The notes: generated by a model not told the origin, from the letters alone. 64,000 nt of DNA from Camellia lanceoleosa (GCA_025200525.1 CM045761.1:38944190-39008189), one strand, 5' to 3'. Shown: positions 21,950 through 35,202, numbered from the stretch's first letter. Numbers and translations: made by a program.

Positions 21950-22428
21950 TGTTGGAAATTGGGCCGGGTATTGGACCCGAATTTGGGTGCCCATGTGGCA
22001 TGACCCATGGCCTATTCAAATTACCCATGTAATTTGAATTTGATTTCTTGATTATCCTATTTGTTAGGATAATCCTCTATCAATCTACATCTATCCTATC
22101 CGTAGGAGATATAGATAGATGGATATATATGGTTATATATTTGATTATTTATTTTAATATATAGAACATCAGATACGTGATGTGGTTTTTTATCTATAAC
22201 ATTTTTTCCCTATACTCTCTCTCTAACTCTCTCCCATAAGAGAATGATCCAGCCTTTGCACTGTGACTAGTATGGGTGATACTCATACTGTAGTATCACT
22301 CCATTGTTAGGTGTTCATAGTTCATGGTTGTCAAGAATGTGATTTACCAACAAGGTTCATTGTTTCAGATTCTTTTACACAAGATATGGTTTGAATCCTT
22401 TTACCTGCTACGTTATCTGTATCTTACA
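21950..22428 (+). repeat. 5' LTR of the LARD
   Basis: Starts TGTTGGAAATTGGGCCGG and ends TATCTGTATCTTACA. It contains ctatactctctctctaac and is directly followed by the primer site. Its length equals that of the 3' LTR. Confidence 0.95.
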
Positions 22429-22429
22429 T

Positions 22430-22441
22430 TGGTATCAGAGC
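22430..22441 (+). promoter_or_regulatory. primer binding site for initiator-Met tRNA
   Basis: TGGTATCAGAGC, complementary to the 3' end of plant initiator methionine tRNA, starts two bases after the 5' LTR. It primes minus-strand DNA synthesis. Confidence 0.9.
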
Positions 22442-23024
22442 CATAAATAGATATTTTCGTGCTTGTTTTTTGTGCATTAAAATATGTATATAATTATATA
22501 TATATATATATATACACACGTGATATATGCATGAAAAATTAATATTTTTTTGAACTTTCTCCGAACAACTTGAAATTTACATATGTTGTAGTATATTTCA
22601 TGTAGAATATATTTGCAAAGTTTCATGAAAATCCAAAGGTCGGATTTTGAGAAAAATGGAGATTCATATTTAATTTTTCGTAACTTTGACTGCATGCTGG
22701 TTTTAAATGCTTCATTTTTAAATTAAGAAAATTATATATTTGGAATCCTTGTTTCGATACCTTCAAAATGGTATATTATGGGCCTGATTATGACTTACGG
22801 TTGATGAGAAAAAATAAACCCTAATTTGGGTTCGTTTTGTGTTTTTGGTGGCTTAAGGAAGAAGATGAAGTGTAGAGTTTCTGCACTTCCACTCTCATTA
22901 GAGAGAGAGTGTGCTACACTCCATTATTTGTATTTGTTAAATGTCATTTTTGATACCACCATTGTTTTTATTTTGGAAAATGGAGTCTGGCAGTACCAAA
23001 ATTGGACTAGAAAACACACCGGAA

Positions 23025-23185
23025 GGCAGCGCGTGTGCCTCACGTGCCAACTGACGCTGTCAGCGGCGGCCACGTGCCATCACACGCCAGGCACACTTCC
23101 CACGCGCTTCCACGCGCCATCACGCGTGTGTCAGCCATGTTGTCCACGCACGCCGCGTGCCCAGCCGAGCCACGCTGTTTTCAGC
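23025..23185. other. CpG-rich CACGCG motif cluster in the LARD leader
   Basis: Locally GC-rich stretch with repeated cacgtgcca, cacgcgcc and cacgcgtgtg motifs, in strong contrast to the AT-rich surroundings. The open frame of 137 codons across it has no recognised similarity and is probably incidental. Confidence 0.5.
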
Positions 23186-26100
23186 GTTGGCTTGTCTGGT
23201 TTGGCAGCTGGGTGTAAGGCGCTGTTTGTTGTTTTTTAAAATGTAGAATTGCTTTAAATGGTCATAAGTAATTCATTATAGCTTTGTTTTAAGCGTGGTT
23301 GGTACTGTTAGACTTATAATTAAATTTTTAATCTAATGTAAAATTTTCAAAATTTTATGAAAATAAAAATATTTTTCCTGAAATAATAATTCATTATTTC
23401 TGTTTTAAAATGCTTCTGGTGTTGCATGACTAAGTTTCTGGGGCTGAAATTTTTTCTGTAGACTACTGTAATGGTTTACTATTTACTGGTGCAAAAGATT
23501 AAATTAAATTACTTGCGCATGAATTAAATTAAATTTTTGGATAATTGTCACCTGTGGCGCAAGAGATGATTACGAGTATAGCAAATTTTCGATCTTGCAA
23601 CTTGTGTAATATTGTCGCTATTTAATTTAGATTTTTGCAGCAAAATTATATTATGCTAATCAAATTAATCCCAATGCGAATTTCTCTCTAAATTGACTTA
23701 GCTTATAGAAGTTAATTTGGTTGATCTAAACATAGTAGAGATGTTCAAATGTGAACAATGTAATCCTATTATTTAGTTGAGCAAAAAGTCTTGGAGACTT
23801 TAGGTTAGAGTTTAATTGAGCCAAAGTAAGGAAACATGACTCAAAGTCGCCGTAGTTTTGTTGCCTTGTTTGGCACAATAAAAACTAATATGTGCGCTAT
23901 GGTTAGTGGCATGCTACGTAGTTTTGATTGGTGAGTTTTGGAGTTATGAAATTAGTAAGCCCTCAATAGATCTGTATATGATCTTGACTATTGAGGTGCG
24001 CGGATTGACTTTGTAATTTAACTTGTAATAATGTTGCATCATTAGATGAAGTAACATTCAAGAGTCACGTCATCCAAGAAATGCGAGCTTAAATGAATTA
24101 GTCATTAAGTGTAAGACGAGTAACCAGTATGAGCAGTGTTTTGCTCTCTACCCAACTGTTGGGAGTGGATGGAGCAAAAATTTCACGCACTATAATAATG
24201 TGCATTAAAGTATCACTTGAAGTTTAAAGATTAGCGCTTAGTAGCAGCAAAAATCTATTAACACTAAGTGAAAAGATTAGCACCAAGTGACTGCAAAATC
24301 TATTAGCGTTGCCAACTTGTCTAAGTCTGGACACTTACTGTTTCCACACTTGAGTGTGAGACATGATGAGGTGCTTCTTTGTATGATTCCTTAGCTAGGC
24401 TAACGCTTTTGAATAACGTTTACCACTTAGCAAACGTTGCAACATAGTAATGAAAAGGTCAAGGCCGACAAGGTTGTTATGACTCTAAGAATTTGCCGCA
24501 TGGCTCGTGAGAGCATTGTGTTGAATTAGACTCTTTAGCCTAATTCGCGCTTAAGTTACTTCGGGAGTTGTCATAGATTGATAGCTTATTCTCTCCTTAT
24601 TGTGGATAGTAGAATTAATTGCAAGTAACTGTGAAGCGAGAAACAGAGATAGCAAGAGGAGTATTGTCATCTTTCAACTAGATGCAGTAAAGTGTATGGA
24701 GAATAAAATTGGCTTGAAGGTGCAGGGGATTAGCACTTACTAGTTAAATTTGCAACTTAGGTGCACTTAATATCTCCATAACATCCTTTTATGATCTAGT
24801 GAACATGAATTTGTCGTGAGTCATTACCTAGTTGGGCCTAAAACCTTTAAAACTTGTCTTCGAGAATTCACACATTAGAATGATTGGAATTAGTTTATGA
24901 CATTGGTCATGAACTGGTGGCTTATTATACTTAATCACATTAATGAGAAGATGACATAGATGGTTTAAGTAGGCCCTCTCGGGCCCACTCGTTTGTGACA
25001 TCTTGCTCTCATGTGAATGTGTAACTTTGTTCGCAATGGTTGCGCACAAGTAAGTAGGAAAGCTGTAGAAGTGCATTTGTATTGGCGCATTTAGACCACT
25101 ATGATATTTGTGACTGGATATGTGTAAGGATATGATAGCTAGCCTCAATCTTGACACATTTATAGATTACGATACGCATCTTAGTCAAGGCTATTTGATC
25201 TCCCATAAGTCAAAAGTTTTGAGATGATTTTTGACATTGCACACATGAGGTTGAGATCAATTAGATAAGAGCTTTTGTGCTTTTAGTTTTGACCAAAGTG
25301 GTGAGTATCTATTTGAGTTTTTTTTTTAAAACTCTGTGAAGAGAGATGGATGCTTAGAAAATTGATTATTCCTAGTACTCAGCAACACAATGGTGTAATA
25401 GAGATAAGGAATTAAGTATTGTTTATGTTAGGTGGATGATGGCGCAAAATGTTTGCCAATTGGGAATTGCACTAGTTTGTTGCCTATATCCCTAACTAGG
25501 TGCCCTCCATATCAGATTTTACACTCCATTTAAGTAATAGGTTAGCAGAGAGCCATTTGTGGGCGATCTGTAACCATCAAGCAGCTTATCTTTATTTTAC
25601 TTCTCTTAAGATTGCGAAGTTAAGACCTAAAGATCTAGGGCGTATTATTGTATGCTGTCTTGTAAAAACTTAGGGTCATGTGGCACATTATTGTATGCAG
25701 TCATGTAAACCCTCCAGGTCAAGTGCTTATAGATAAGCAGCTTTGTGGGAGTGTAACTAAGTCACATAAAGTTTTCTTAGTAAAGGTGACGTGAATAGAG
25801 TTTTGGAACTCTATAAAATAGAGAATTCTAAGTATAGCGGTTTATGTAGCCTAGTTGAGAATGGAAAGAAATTTCCAATATCCTAGGGACAGTGGAAGCG
25901 ATGTGCCTACTAGTGGATTACCCCATTAGAGAAGAATACTCTACATTCTTAGTTGCGTGGTAGAGAATGTGAAAATTTTCCACGTCATCACTGGGTGATT
26001 GAGAGGGAAACATTCATGATTGCTCCGCAAGATGATAAAGAGCCTAGGATAATGCCAAAGGCTCTCTAGTCCCCTACTTTTAGAAAAGTGGATCAATGTT

Positions 26101-28312
26101 GCGCAGTTTAAGACAAAGTCTTTGAGGATTAACCATTTCTATAATTTGGTTGACTTTCCGCTATGACGCGAAACTGTTCTAAAGTTATGCGCGATTTGGA
26201 TAGTCATTTTTTGAGGCATAAGGCTCGCTAGATACCGAAAAGTCGCACCATTGAGGAAGGTGTAGACCATGAGAAGACTTTCTCCTGGGGAGTAAGGTTA
26301 CTTTGACTTAGGCTATGATTGACATGAGTTCGGAATTTTGATTTGTGGACGTTGTGACCCAACTTCTCATTGGAGAATTGGATAAGTAGATCCGTAGGGA
26401 TTTACCTTCTGCTTCTATGGTGAAAAGTTAGGAGCGCAAAAAGGATTGCTAGTTCGAATAAATCTTTTACAGCCTAAAACAGTTACCCAAATAGTGGTTC
26501 TGAGATTTCATTGAGCCATGATAGGCCAATGATGATCGATGAAGACCACTGAGGCATGATCAATGGTCCAAAAGAAGTTTTTCCTTACTTAGTCATTATG
26601 AGCCAGGAATTTATACGGTTGTCGCCACCTAGGGTTGGCAGTCCTCTGTTTTAGACATGATAGACATGGGTGATGTTATTTATATGCTCGGATGTAAGAT
26701 CCTTAGAGATTGTTCTGGGAGAATTCTCGGTTTGTCTTTAATGACTTACATAAGGAATATCCTAGAATGATCCTAAATGCGAAATTGCAAACCCATTGAC
26801 TTACCTATCGGTAAAAGCTAGAGCCTTAGCTATTGAGTGAATCCTCGGATTGTCTTTGGGAGAAACAAATGACCTATATTCCTTGATTGTTTTTTTGTGG
26901 AAGCCTAAAGTATGCTATGTGGGCATATTCGGCATAATGAGTGCTATCTCTTTAGATGGTTAACTGAGTAGTTTTAGACCTTGACCTTGCTCATTAGACT
27001 GTGGATAGGATGCTTTACTGGTAGTGTATAAATTTGCCCTTTGTAAGATTCAATGCGCTAGTTGGGTGCATCTTGAATGAACGTAAATTGGTCACCAAAA
27101 TATCTTTAGAGAGGTAATTACGCAAGAGGTAGTGATCTTGAACCACTTCATGTGAGGTGCGTATGGTGGATTCCGTTGTATATGCTTATCACAAGAGGTG
27201 CTGATAAGGTTTATGCTTGGAATCCAGAATTGCGCAGACTGTGGTCATGTTTTTTTTTAAAATCGATCACTTATTTGTTGTGAGATGATGACACTATTAT
27301 GGTTTGTGTCATAATGATTAGCAGATGATGATGTCAGCAAGCAAGATTGGCTCACTCACACGAGCAATCACCCTTGGTGCTTGGGAGCGAGCAAAGATGA
27401 GACTAGTAGTTTATTTTTATTTGGAGCCAAGAGAGGCTTAAATTATCCACTGTATATGTTGCCTTGGTTACAACCAAGATGAGGTTGTGTTAAGGACCAA
27501 ACATGGATGTTAGTACCCACTTTCCATGTTGTGCCTATTATGATTAGCCAGATGCGAGATCTAATTTGGCGCCTGGAGGCGAGCAAATAGAGAATTCAGG
27601 TTAGGCACTAGAAAGAGACTAGACTAAGATCTGTACGGTGTATCGAGTATGACGTCACTCTTTTGGAAGAGTTACTCCACCGTAGCATGTATTCATACTC
27701 TATGTGCTTGGCGACCGAGTAATGAGGTGAGAGAATGGATCCCTGTTTCCTCACCGTGTGAGTCTTACGTGTCATTATTGATATGACTTTCACTTATGTA
27801 CCCTTTTGTGACCTTTGACTATCTCACAAGGTAAGAGGTTGATGTTCTGCTACTTTGATATGTTGCTTGCGGTCATGTATGATTCGGCCTTAAGGGACAT
27901 CACTGGGAAAGCGGTCAATCCTAAACTAAATGGCATAAGGGCAAGGGGAAGATCATCTAGTATTACATCACAGTTGTATATTCACTGCCAAAACTCACAT
28001 CACTCTGTGTGAGAGGCAGATTGAGTGTGAATATCTTGCAAGAATTGAGAGGGTCAAACATGCTCTTTTGAGAAATTAGAGATGTTTTTGGACCGATGTA
28101 ATTAGATGGGTCTGGGGTACATGAGACACTATTTTTATTTTTTGGGTTAATGTCCCTATGCTGGCTCATTTTGAGTTTCTAGTATAGAGCTCCCACATGC
28201 AAGTGTTTCTCAGCGGTCGCACGATTCATTGGCTAGTATGGGATTGTTCAATATTTGGGAGATTGAGATAGAGATGTGGCAGTATCATGCCAACTCATGT
28301 GCGAGTAGGAGA

Positions 28313-28791
28313 TGTTGGAAATTGGGCCGGGTATTGGACCCGAATTTGAGCGCCCATGTGACATGACCCATGGCCCATTCAAATTACCCATGTAATTTGA
28401 ATTTGATTTCTTGATTATCCTATATGTTAGGATAACCCTCTATCTATCTACATCTATCCTATCCTTAGGAGATATGGATAGATGGATATATATGGTTATA
28501 TATCTGATTATATGTTTTAATATGTAGAACATCAGATACGTGATGTGATTTTTTACCCATAACATTTTTTCCCTATACTCTCTCTCTAACTCTCTCCCAT
28601 CAGAGAACGATCCAGCCTTTGCACTGTGACTAGTGTCGATGATACTCATACTGTAGTATCACTCAATTGCTGGGTGTTCATAGTTAATGGTTGTCAAGCA
28701 CGTGATTTACCAACAAGGTTCTTCGTTTCGAATTTTTTTACGCAAGGTATGGTTTGAATCCTTTTACCCATTGCGTTATCTATATCTTACA
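28313..28791 (+). repeat. 3' LTR of the LARD
   Basis: Begins TGTTGGAAATTGGGCCGG and ends TATCTATATCTTACA, followed by target duplication ACTTA. A weak purine stretch (gagtaggaga) precedes it where the polypurine tract is expected. Confidence 0.95.
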
Positions 28792-28796
28792 ACTTA

Positions 28797-29390
28797 AAAG
28801 ACTTTTCTTCATTTTTACGTACATATACATCTTTGATAAATTGTATGTATATATAAATGTTATTTTGACTTTTTTTGTGTGATGTTGTGTATGAAGCTTT
28901 TCATAGTCATTGTTGCCTATGAAGCACGGGTACAGGTACGAATACGAATACGAATACTAGTACTAGTACGATACGGGTAAAATATGGTACGGATAAGGCT
29001 TGGTACGCTTGTAAAAAAATATTTATTTTTAATTTAGAGTAATGTAAAAATTAATTAAATGATTTAATTTGTTAAGGTTCAACCTACAATTAACATTTAA
29101 TGTCAAAAGTAAAGGTATAAATCAAAATTAAATGTCAATATATTAAATAACTTACAAACCATAGTTTAATTTTAAAATCATGCTAAGTGTAAAACAAAAA
29201 ATAAAAAAGAAGTCTAGTGAAAGGAGTTTTATCTCTGCAGTAGAAGAAAATATTATTTCAAATGAGGTACGGTACGGCTTGGGTATATACTAGGTACGTC
29301 TAGGTATGCCAAAAATTAAAAAGAAAAAGCTTGGGTATGTGTTGTGTACCCGGTCAGTACGTATGCAGAAGTACCATACGAGGAATATAC
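28797..29390. other. spacer between duplicated segments, gtacg-rich
   Basis: 28797-28915 is the right half of the duplicated segment. 28925-29390 is rich in gggtac, gaatacgaatacg and ggtacg motifs and may be a small DNA element: gaagcacgggtac at the left faces an inverted gtaccatacgagg at the right. Confidence 0.45.
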
Positions 29391-29655
29391 ATATTTGCTC
29401 TATCAAAGAGGAATAGACTTTCCAATTCCTCCAAACCAATATTATAGAGAAGAAGAACATTCAATTATCTCCTTGGATTTGCTCAATAATTTTATACTAT
29501 CACCACCACCTTGGTTTAAATGACATCACTTAAAAGATTTTTCGTCATTTTTACGTACATATACATCTACCATAAATTGTATGTATATATATAAAATTTA
29601 TTTTGATTTTTTTTGTGTGATGTTGTGTATGAAGCTTTTCATAGTCATTGTCGCT
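29391..29655. repeat. second copy of duplicated segment (empty LARD site)
   Basis: Matches 21811-21949 followed immediately by 28792-28915. It reads ...catcacttaaaaga... with a single ACTTA, exactly what is expected for the target before LARD insertion. Confidence 0.93.
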
Positions 29656-30054
29656 ATATGCTTAGCTAGATATAGTGATCTATCTACCTATAATTTTCAT
29701 TTCTTTCACTGTTATTAATTTCCTATGTCAAATATGTTACAAAGAGATTAAATAACTTCAATTTGATGATGGTATTATTATCCCATGAAAAAAAAAACCA
29801 CAAAAATTGATGATATTCTAAACATAAAATTTAACAGGGACTTTGAATATTTTGTTGATTACTTTTTTATTTTTCTTTTTGTCCATTTTTTAAAAAAAAT
29901 TACTGGGTTGCTGATCTTTTGAAGTAATTTGACATCATTTCTGGTAACATTTCATTTATACCATAAATTTTATATTTAGAATTGTTATTGTCTTTCAATG
30001 ATTTATGCACACTTTGTGCTTGCTATGACTCCTAGTAGTTTGAAAAACAGTCTT

Positions 30055-30240
30055 CACAAAATTACTTTTTAAATTTATATATGTTTATATATTGTCGTAT
30101 CCTTAACATAATCCATATCTTACTTTTCCAGAATTTGTATCGATGTATCCATATTGTGTCATACCTCTATCATGTATCCCATTCCATGCTTTATAGATTC
30201 AACTAGTCACTTAATCTCTACCAATACTACACTTTGAATT
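30055..30240. repeat. direct repeat, copy 1
   Basis: About 185 bp recurring at 30608-30795. Shared blocks include tgatgtatccatattgtgtc (tcgatg in copy 1) and aactagtcac-taatctct. Intervening sequence is unclassified. Confidence 0.75.
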
Positions 30241-30607
30241 TTTTTGCATGCCGTGACTTCTAGTAGTTTGAAATTAAGACTATTTGGTAGACTAGAAAGT
30301 CAACACATACTTGATGTGCTTGAATACATCGTAGGGAAGCATTGCAACTCTTGATGATAGTGGAGTTATATGCGGAGCATGGGACTGGAAGTAGAGAGCT
30401 TACATACTTCATGGCAGTTATGTAACTGTGTATATGAAATAACTATGTGACTCTCAAATGATTTGATTAATTATCACCATCTGAATAAATTAATCAATTT
30501 TTATTCAACTTTTTCTAGAAATCTAAAGTCTGACTCAGCTTCGCCAAAATTAGAGTGTTTCCTAATTGTAGATAAATAAAGAAAAATAGTTTATCCTAAA
30601 AGATTTA

Positions 30608-30795
30608 TGACAATTACTTTTTAATTTATATATATTTTTATTTATGGTTGTATCCTTTAACATGATCCATATCCTACTTTTTTTAGAATTTGTATTGATG
30701 TATCCATATTGTGTCATACCTCTATCTTGTATCCCTCTAGCCATGCTTTATAAATTGTAACTAGTCACCTAATCTCTGCCAATACAATACTTTGT
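30608..30795. repeat. direct repeat, copy 2
   Basis: Diverged second copy of 30055-30240, same orientation, about 550 bp downstream. Confidence 0.75.
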
Positions 30796-32453
30796 ACTTA
30801 TGTCTTAATGTGAGATAACACAAGTATATTGGAAGAAATACTCTGTAATAATCTAATTGTAGGTTATATAGTACGTGAATGATATTTCTCTGCTCCATGT
30901 AGGCATGTTTATATTCTAATTCTAATTTTCATGCCTTATTGTTTATCATAGTGTTAAGACTAGTAATCAATCCATTAGAATAGACCTGTGTTTCTAATTC
31001 TTCAGTTACTTTCGTGGATGGGAGCAAAATTTTAAGAACCTTAATATTTTATAGTAGTTCCCTTATGGTAGGTCTGAATTTCTGATATCATTTTATTTGT
31101 GAGATATTTCATAGTTCTGCATCATCTTTGACTCTCCTAATTTCTGATAACTAACACATCAATATCTAAAGGACTCTAATTTGCTTAGGCTACATGAAAA
31201 ACCACCAACTGATCTTAGTTTCTGCATCAACATTAGGAACAATTTTGCAGTTACTTGAACATATACATTCTTCCATTTTCAATTTTAGCCTGAAACATTT
31301 TATTCTTGAATTCATTTTCACAGTAGTGTTGGAGAAAATAGATGAGCAAGAAGGTTTCAAGCTGTTTGGGACCACAGATTCTCGTGAACCTGAAAATGTA
31401 GTAGAAATACTCGAGCAAAGGGAGCAAAAGGTCTTATTTCATGAATCCACTGAGTTGGGAAGAGCAAGCAACTTGCGCAAAAGTTTAGATTGGGATACTG
31501 CTTTTTTCATCAGTGCAGGTATGCTTTTACAAGAAATCTAAAATATTTGGTGCCTTTTGCCAATGTTAACTCATTTCATATGGTTAGAGCAAGTTAAAAT
31601 TCGAAGTCATTAATGCTTCATGCGTGATCAGGATTTCTAGATCCAGAAAAGTTGTTTATTATAAATAAAGGATTTGAGAAGGTTGAAGCTCACCTATTAC
31701 CCGTAACTCAAGAAGATCTGTGTACGAGGAGATATGCAGACTCAGAATCTACATTAGATAGTGATGACTTCTCTTTGGATAGCAACCAAAGCACTGAGGT
31801 TGATTTGTTTGAAGAAATAAGAGCATCCATTGAGAAATCCAATATAATGTCCAATACTTGCAAGTCAGTTTGCAAATTAGGAGTTGGAGAAGCCCACAAA
31901 CGGGAAACCCACTGTAAGTATATTGCAAATTCAGAACAAATCTTATTGTGAATGGAAGAAGAAATTTTTGCCTGTTTATTTTGTATGTGAATTGCAATGT
32001 GATTGCATTTAAGGTATCCCAAAGAGATTTAATGGGTAATCAGGCCTTCCGCTATTGTTGCACCAGGAAATATTGAAACCTCACTTGTCCTAAATTCTTT
32101 TCTTACTCTTAGGCTTAGTAAGCATAATATCTTGTGTTTAGGAGGTTAGTACCTAGCCTTAGTGTCTTGTGAAAAATGTTATATGGTCTCCCTTTTTATG
32201 CATCTGTTTATCACAAATCTATGCTCAATATCTATGGTTGCTTCTTTTCAGCCTTGAAGAAACTTGATGACATCTCTCGAAATAGGGTATGTGCTATTGA
32301 TTGTAGTCTTTCATTGCAATTGTTCTAGCATTTATTGAGAAATTAAGTTCTCTTGTATCTAAATATCAGGTGAAATCCACACCAACTTCTGGAAGGCAAA
32401 GCGTCTATATGCAAGGATCAAAAAGAGTTAAGGAGGTTGTCCATCCACAAATC

Positions 32454-32720
32454 GTCCAAGCATGTATAAATCGAAGAAAATGAGATTATATAGTTCCTTT
32501 TAGTATTTAGTATGCATAAGTGTTCATCATCTCAATTGCTCAAATTGAAAGGCTGCATTATTATTTATAACTTGCAAGTTACAAGTTTGTCCAGGCATGT
32601 ATAAATCAAAGACAATGAGATTATATAGTTCCTTTTAGTATTTAGTATGCATAAGTGTTCATCTCGATTGCTCAAATTGAAAGGCTGCATTATTATTTAT
32701 TACTTACAAGTCACAAGTTT
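32454..32720. repeat. 135-bp tandem duplication across an exon-intron edge
   Basis: gtccaagcatgtataaatc at 32454 and gtccaggcatgtataaatc at 32589 start two near-identical units that continue through ttagtatgcataagtgttca. The unit includes the 3' end of exon 4 of the serine-rich gene and so duplicates its possible donor. Confidence 0.88.
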
Positions 32721-35016
32721 GTCCAACATTTGGTAGTCTAACATGTTGGATATGTAGACACAAGATTGTGTAAGGAAATGAAATTTTAACTCTAGCATAT
32801 GAATTAACTGACTCAAATTAATTTGATCAATACAGGATGCTAAAAAGAACATGGTGTCAGTAGGACAAAGAAAAAAGATTTCCTTAGGTGCGGACCATGT
32901 CAAAATGGGAAATAAAGTTGCAACCCTTGGATTTGGTAAGAACCTTCATATAATTTAAAAGTTCCTTTCTTCCATTTCTAATGGAATTTACGTCAAAATG
33001 CATTGACTGTTATAGGGAAAGATTTTATATTATCCAAGAAATCTGGATTGGGAAACTCATGTTCCACTAGCACTACAACATCCCTTGAATCATCTTCTTC
33101 AGTTTCTGTCACTACCAGTAGTGCTTCATCATTAAAATCTTCCTCAAACTCGAGAAGAAAAGCAGATTCCAGGAAAAGTAGTCTTGCTACCTCTGGTTCA
33201 ACCTCCAAGACTCCTCTCACGTGCTCACTAGGAGACAAAATTGTGTTGGAAAATCCTAGTTTGTCAACCCCTTCATTGTCCATGTCAAACCATTCTTCTT
33301 ATGAATCACCTGCTAGCTCCATTGAGGGATGGTCCTCAGAATAATCATCAACTGCCAACCAAAGCTCCAACTATTTAGAGGTCAGTTTTCATACCAATAC
33401 TTCCAGAGGAGCTTGTTTAGGAAATGATTCCACCCAAGCATTAAATTTTCAGAGTTTCCCACATGATGAATGTTTTGATGATCAAGAAAGTCATCAAACA
33501 AGGTTTCCAAATCTATGTCTTGAAGTAGTTAGGGGAACTGCTAATGATCTTGCAAAATCGACCAGAAATTTCAAACCTTCGGGTCTCCGAATGCCATCAC
33601 CAAGGATTGGGTTCTTTGATGAGGTAGTTTTATTTTCTTCCAATTTGTTTAGTTCTATGTTATGAGTATTACCTTGTGAAGTCAGTATTTCAATCAAGTA
33701 AAGCTTATCTGCTTTGGCAGGACAAAGCTATGATGTCGACGGTAGGTAGAGATTTCCTGTTTCATTTTGGAGCACAGAGTGCTTTGCCTAATATCATTGG
33801 GGTGACAAATAGAAAAAGGTCGGATAAACTTCAGACTACTAGAATTTTACTAGAGAATGGGGATACAAAGCTTGGTTCTGTGTAAAATGGAGTGATAAAT
33901 CCTTCTTCGAATGTCATTCGCAGATATGCAACACAGAATCAAGAGCTAGATAAAAATTCCCCAAAAATGTCCAGCACGTCTGCAACCTCGAGAAATTTAC
34001 CAGGGAAAACTTCAAAAGGTCAGACTGATACATCTCCTCAATTGTGCAGAGAAAATTGCTCAAGATCTAGTAAAGTTATTGATGGGGGACATAATTCAAA
34101 AAAACTAGGCCTGCATTATAGTTTGAAGGCAGAAAGGAAACGAACAGAAGGGATATTGAAATATGAAATGGGTAGAGAGAGCAAGAGGCCAATGACGAAA
34201 GAACATGAAAGGGCCAGCAGGCGCCCTCTTGAGAATGACCCTCATTCACTTCATGACAACGAAAAAGAAAACATACCTAGTTTTGGAGATCATGTTAATG
34301 GTTTAAATAGATGTTTGGAGGTCATTGATCTCAACAGGGGCGTGGTGATAGAGCTCGAAGGGAAGAGGGGTTGCTCTCATTCCCACCTTGGTGACAATTT
34401 TGCTGAAAATGACAAAGCCCCCATATATTCATCATCCTTCTCTAAGGAGTACCTTTTTCCCCGCCAGCAGGTTTCACCAAATATGCTGTCAAAGACTGGA
34501 CCACTCTCTCTTCCGACGACAGTTGAGTTCATGCCCAGCACAAGAACTCCATTGGCGGACAAAAATTCTGCTCCCATGTAGCAGCAGATTAATTCAGGCT
34601 TATAACAGAATCAGAATCAACAGTAGACAAGGCAATGGAAAAGGTGTCAAAACACTCCATTACATGGCATTGGAGATCAGATTTTTTTTTTTTAATTTTA
34701 TTATCTGAACCTGGGATTAACATTTCAAGGCATGGGTCTCTGTTCCATATTTCTCTCACCTGAGTTTATTAATCTTTAAGTTGGTTCTTCTGTGAACACT
34801 TCCCATATATTAGCAAATTGTCTGATCAACCTTGTCATTTAGTGTTTTTTGATTGTGCAAGAGTTTAATTGGATTGGAGTTCATAGTACTTGTATAGGAA
34901 AAATTGTTCCTGAATAAACACATACTATTTGTCAGATCAGATATAATAAATGTGTTGGATTTCTCATATGTTTTGAGATTTGAATGCTAGCGTATGCTTA
35001 GCACATATTAACGTGG

Positions 35017-35148
35017 AGAAAACAAGTAAGGTAATATAGAACATCATTAAATCCATTGACATTCCAGGCACTGAAGTTAGCCAGAAAACAAGTAAGGTAA
35101 TATAGAACATCATTAAATCCATTGACATTCCAGGCACTGAAGTTAGCC
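35017..35148. repeat. 66-bp tandem duplication, two identical copies
   Basis: agaaaacaagtaaggtaata through gaagttagcc is repeated with period 66 (35017-35082 and 35083-35148) without an observed mismatch, which implies a recent slippage event. Confidence 0.95.
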
Positions 35149-35201
35149 ACTGAAAATGCAGTAGTCACTGATCATGTTCTGTAAGGATAAATCACTAATG
35201 C

Positions 35202-35202
<1 letters not shown>

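Larger units (their letters stand above)
21950..28791 (+). mobile_element. complete non-autonomous LTR retrotransposon (LARD)
   Basis: 6842 bp bounded by 5-bp target duplications ACTTA (21945-21949 and 28792-28796). It has two 479-bp LTRs and an initiator-Met tRNA primer site. By eye the LTRs differ at roughly 8 percent of positions, so the insertion is not recent. The 5.9-kb interior has no long open frame and no recognisable gag, protease, integrase or reverse transcriptase motif. That fits a large retrotransposon derivative mobilised by enzymes supplied in trans. The 5' interior holds a CpG-rich stretch at about 23025-23185. Confidence 0.92.

Noticed and set aside
22430..22441. Possible tRNA fragment
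   Set aside because: TGGTATCAGAGC is the retrotransposon primer binding site next to the 5' LTR. No cloverleaf surrounds it.
22826..23239. 137-codon plus-strand frame in the LARD
   Set aside because: The amino-acid content comes from the CpG-rich motif cluster, with a second overlapping open frame in the same stretch. No domain was recognised.
24828..25157. 109-codon minus-strand frame in the LARD
   Set aside because: No recognisable motif, and no neighbouring frames that could form gag or pol. Taken as chance.
33003..33283. Acidic 96-codon minus-strand frame
   Set aside because: It is the antisense of the Ser-rich region of the plus-strand gene, where serine codons read backwards give Glu/Asp-rich frames.
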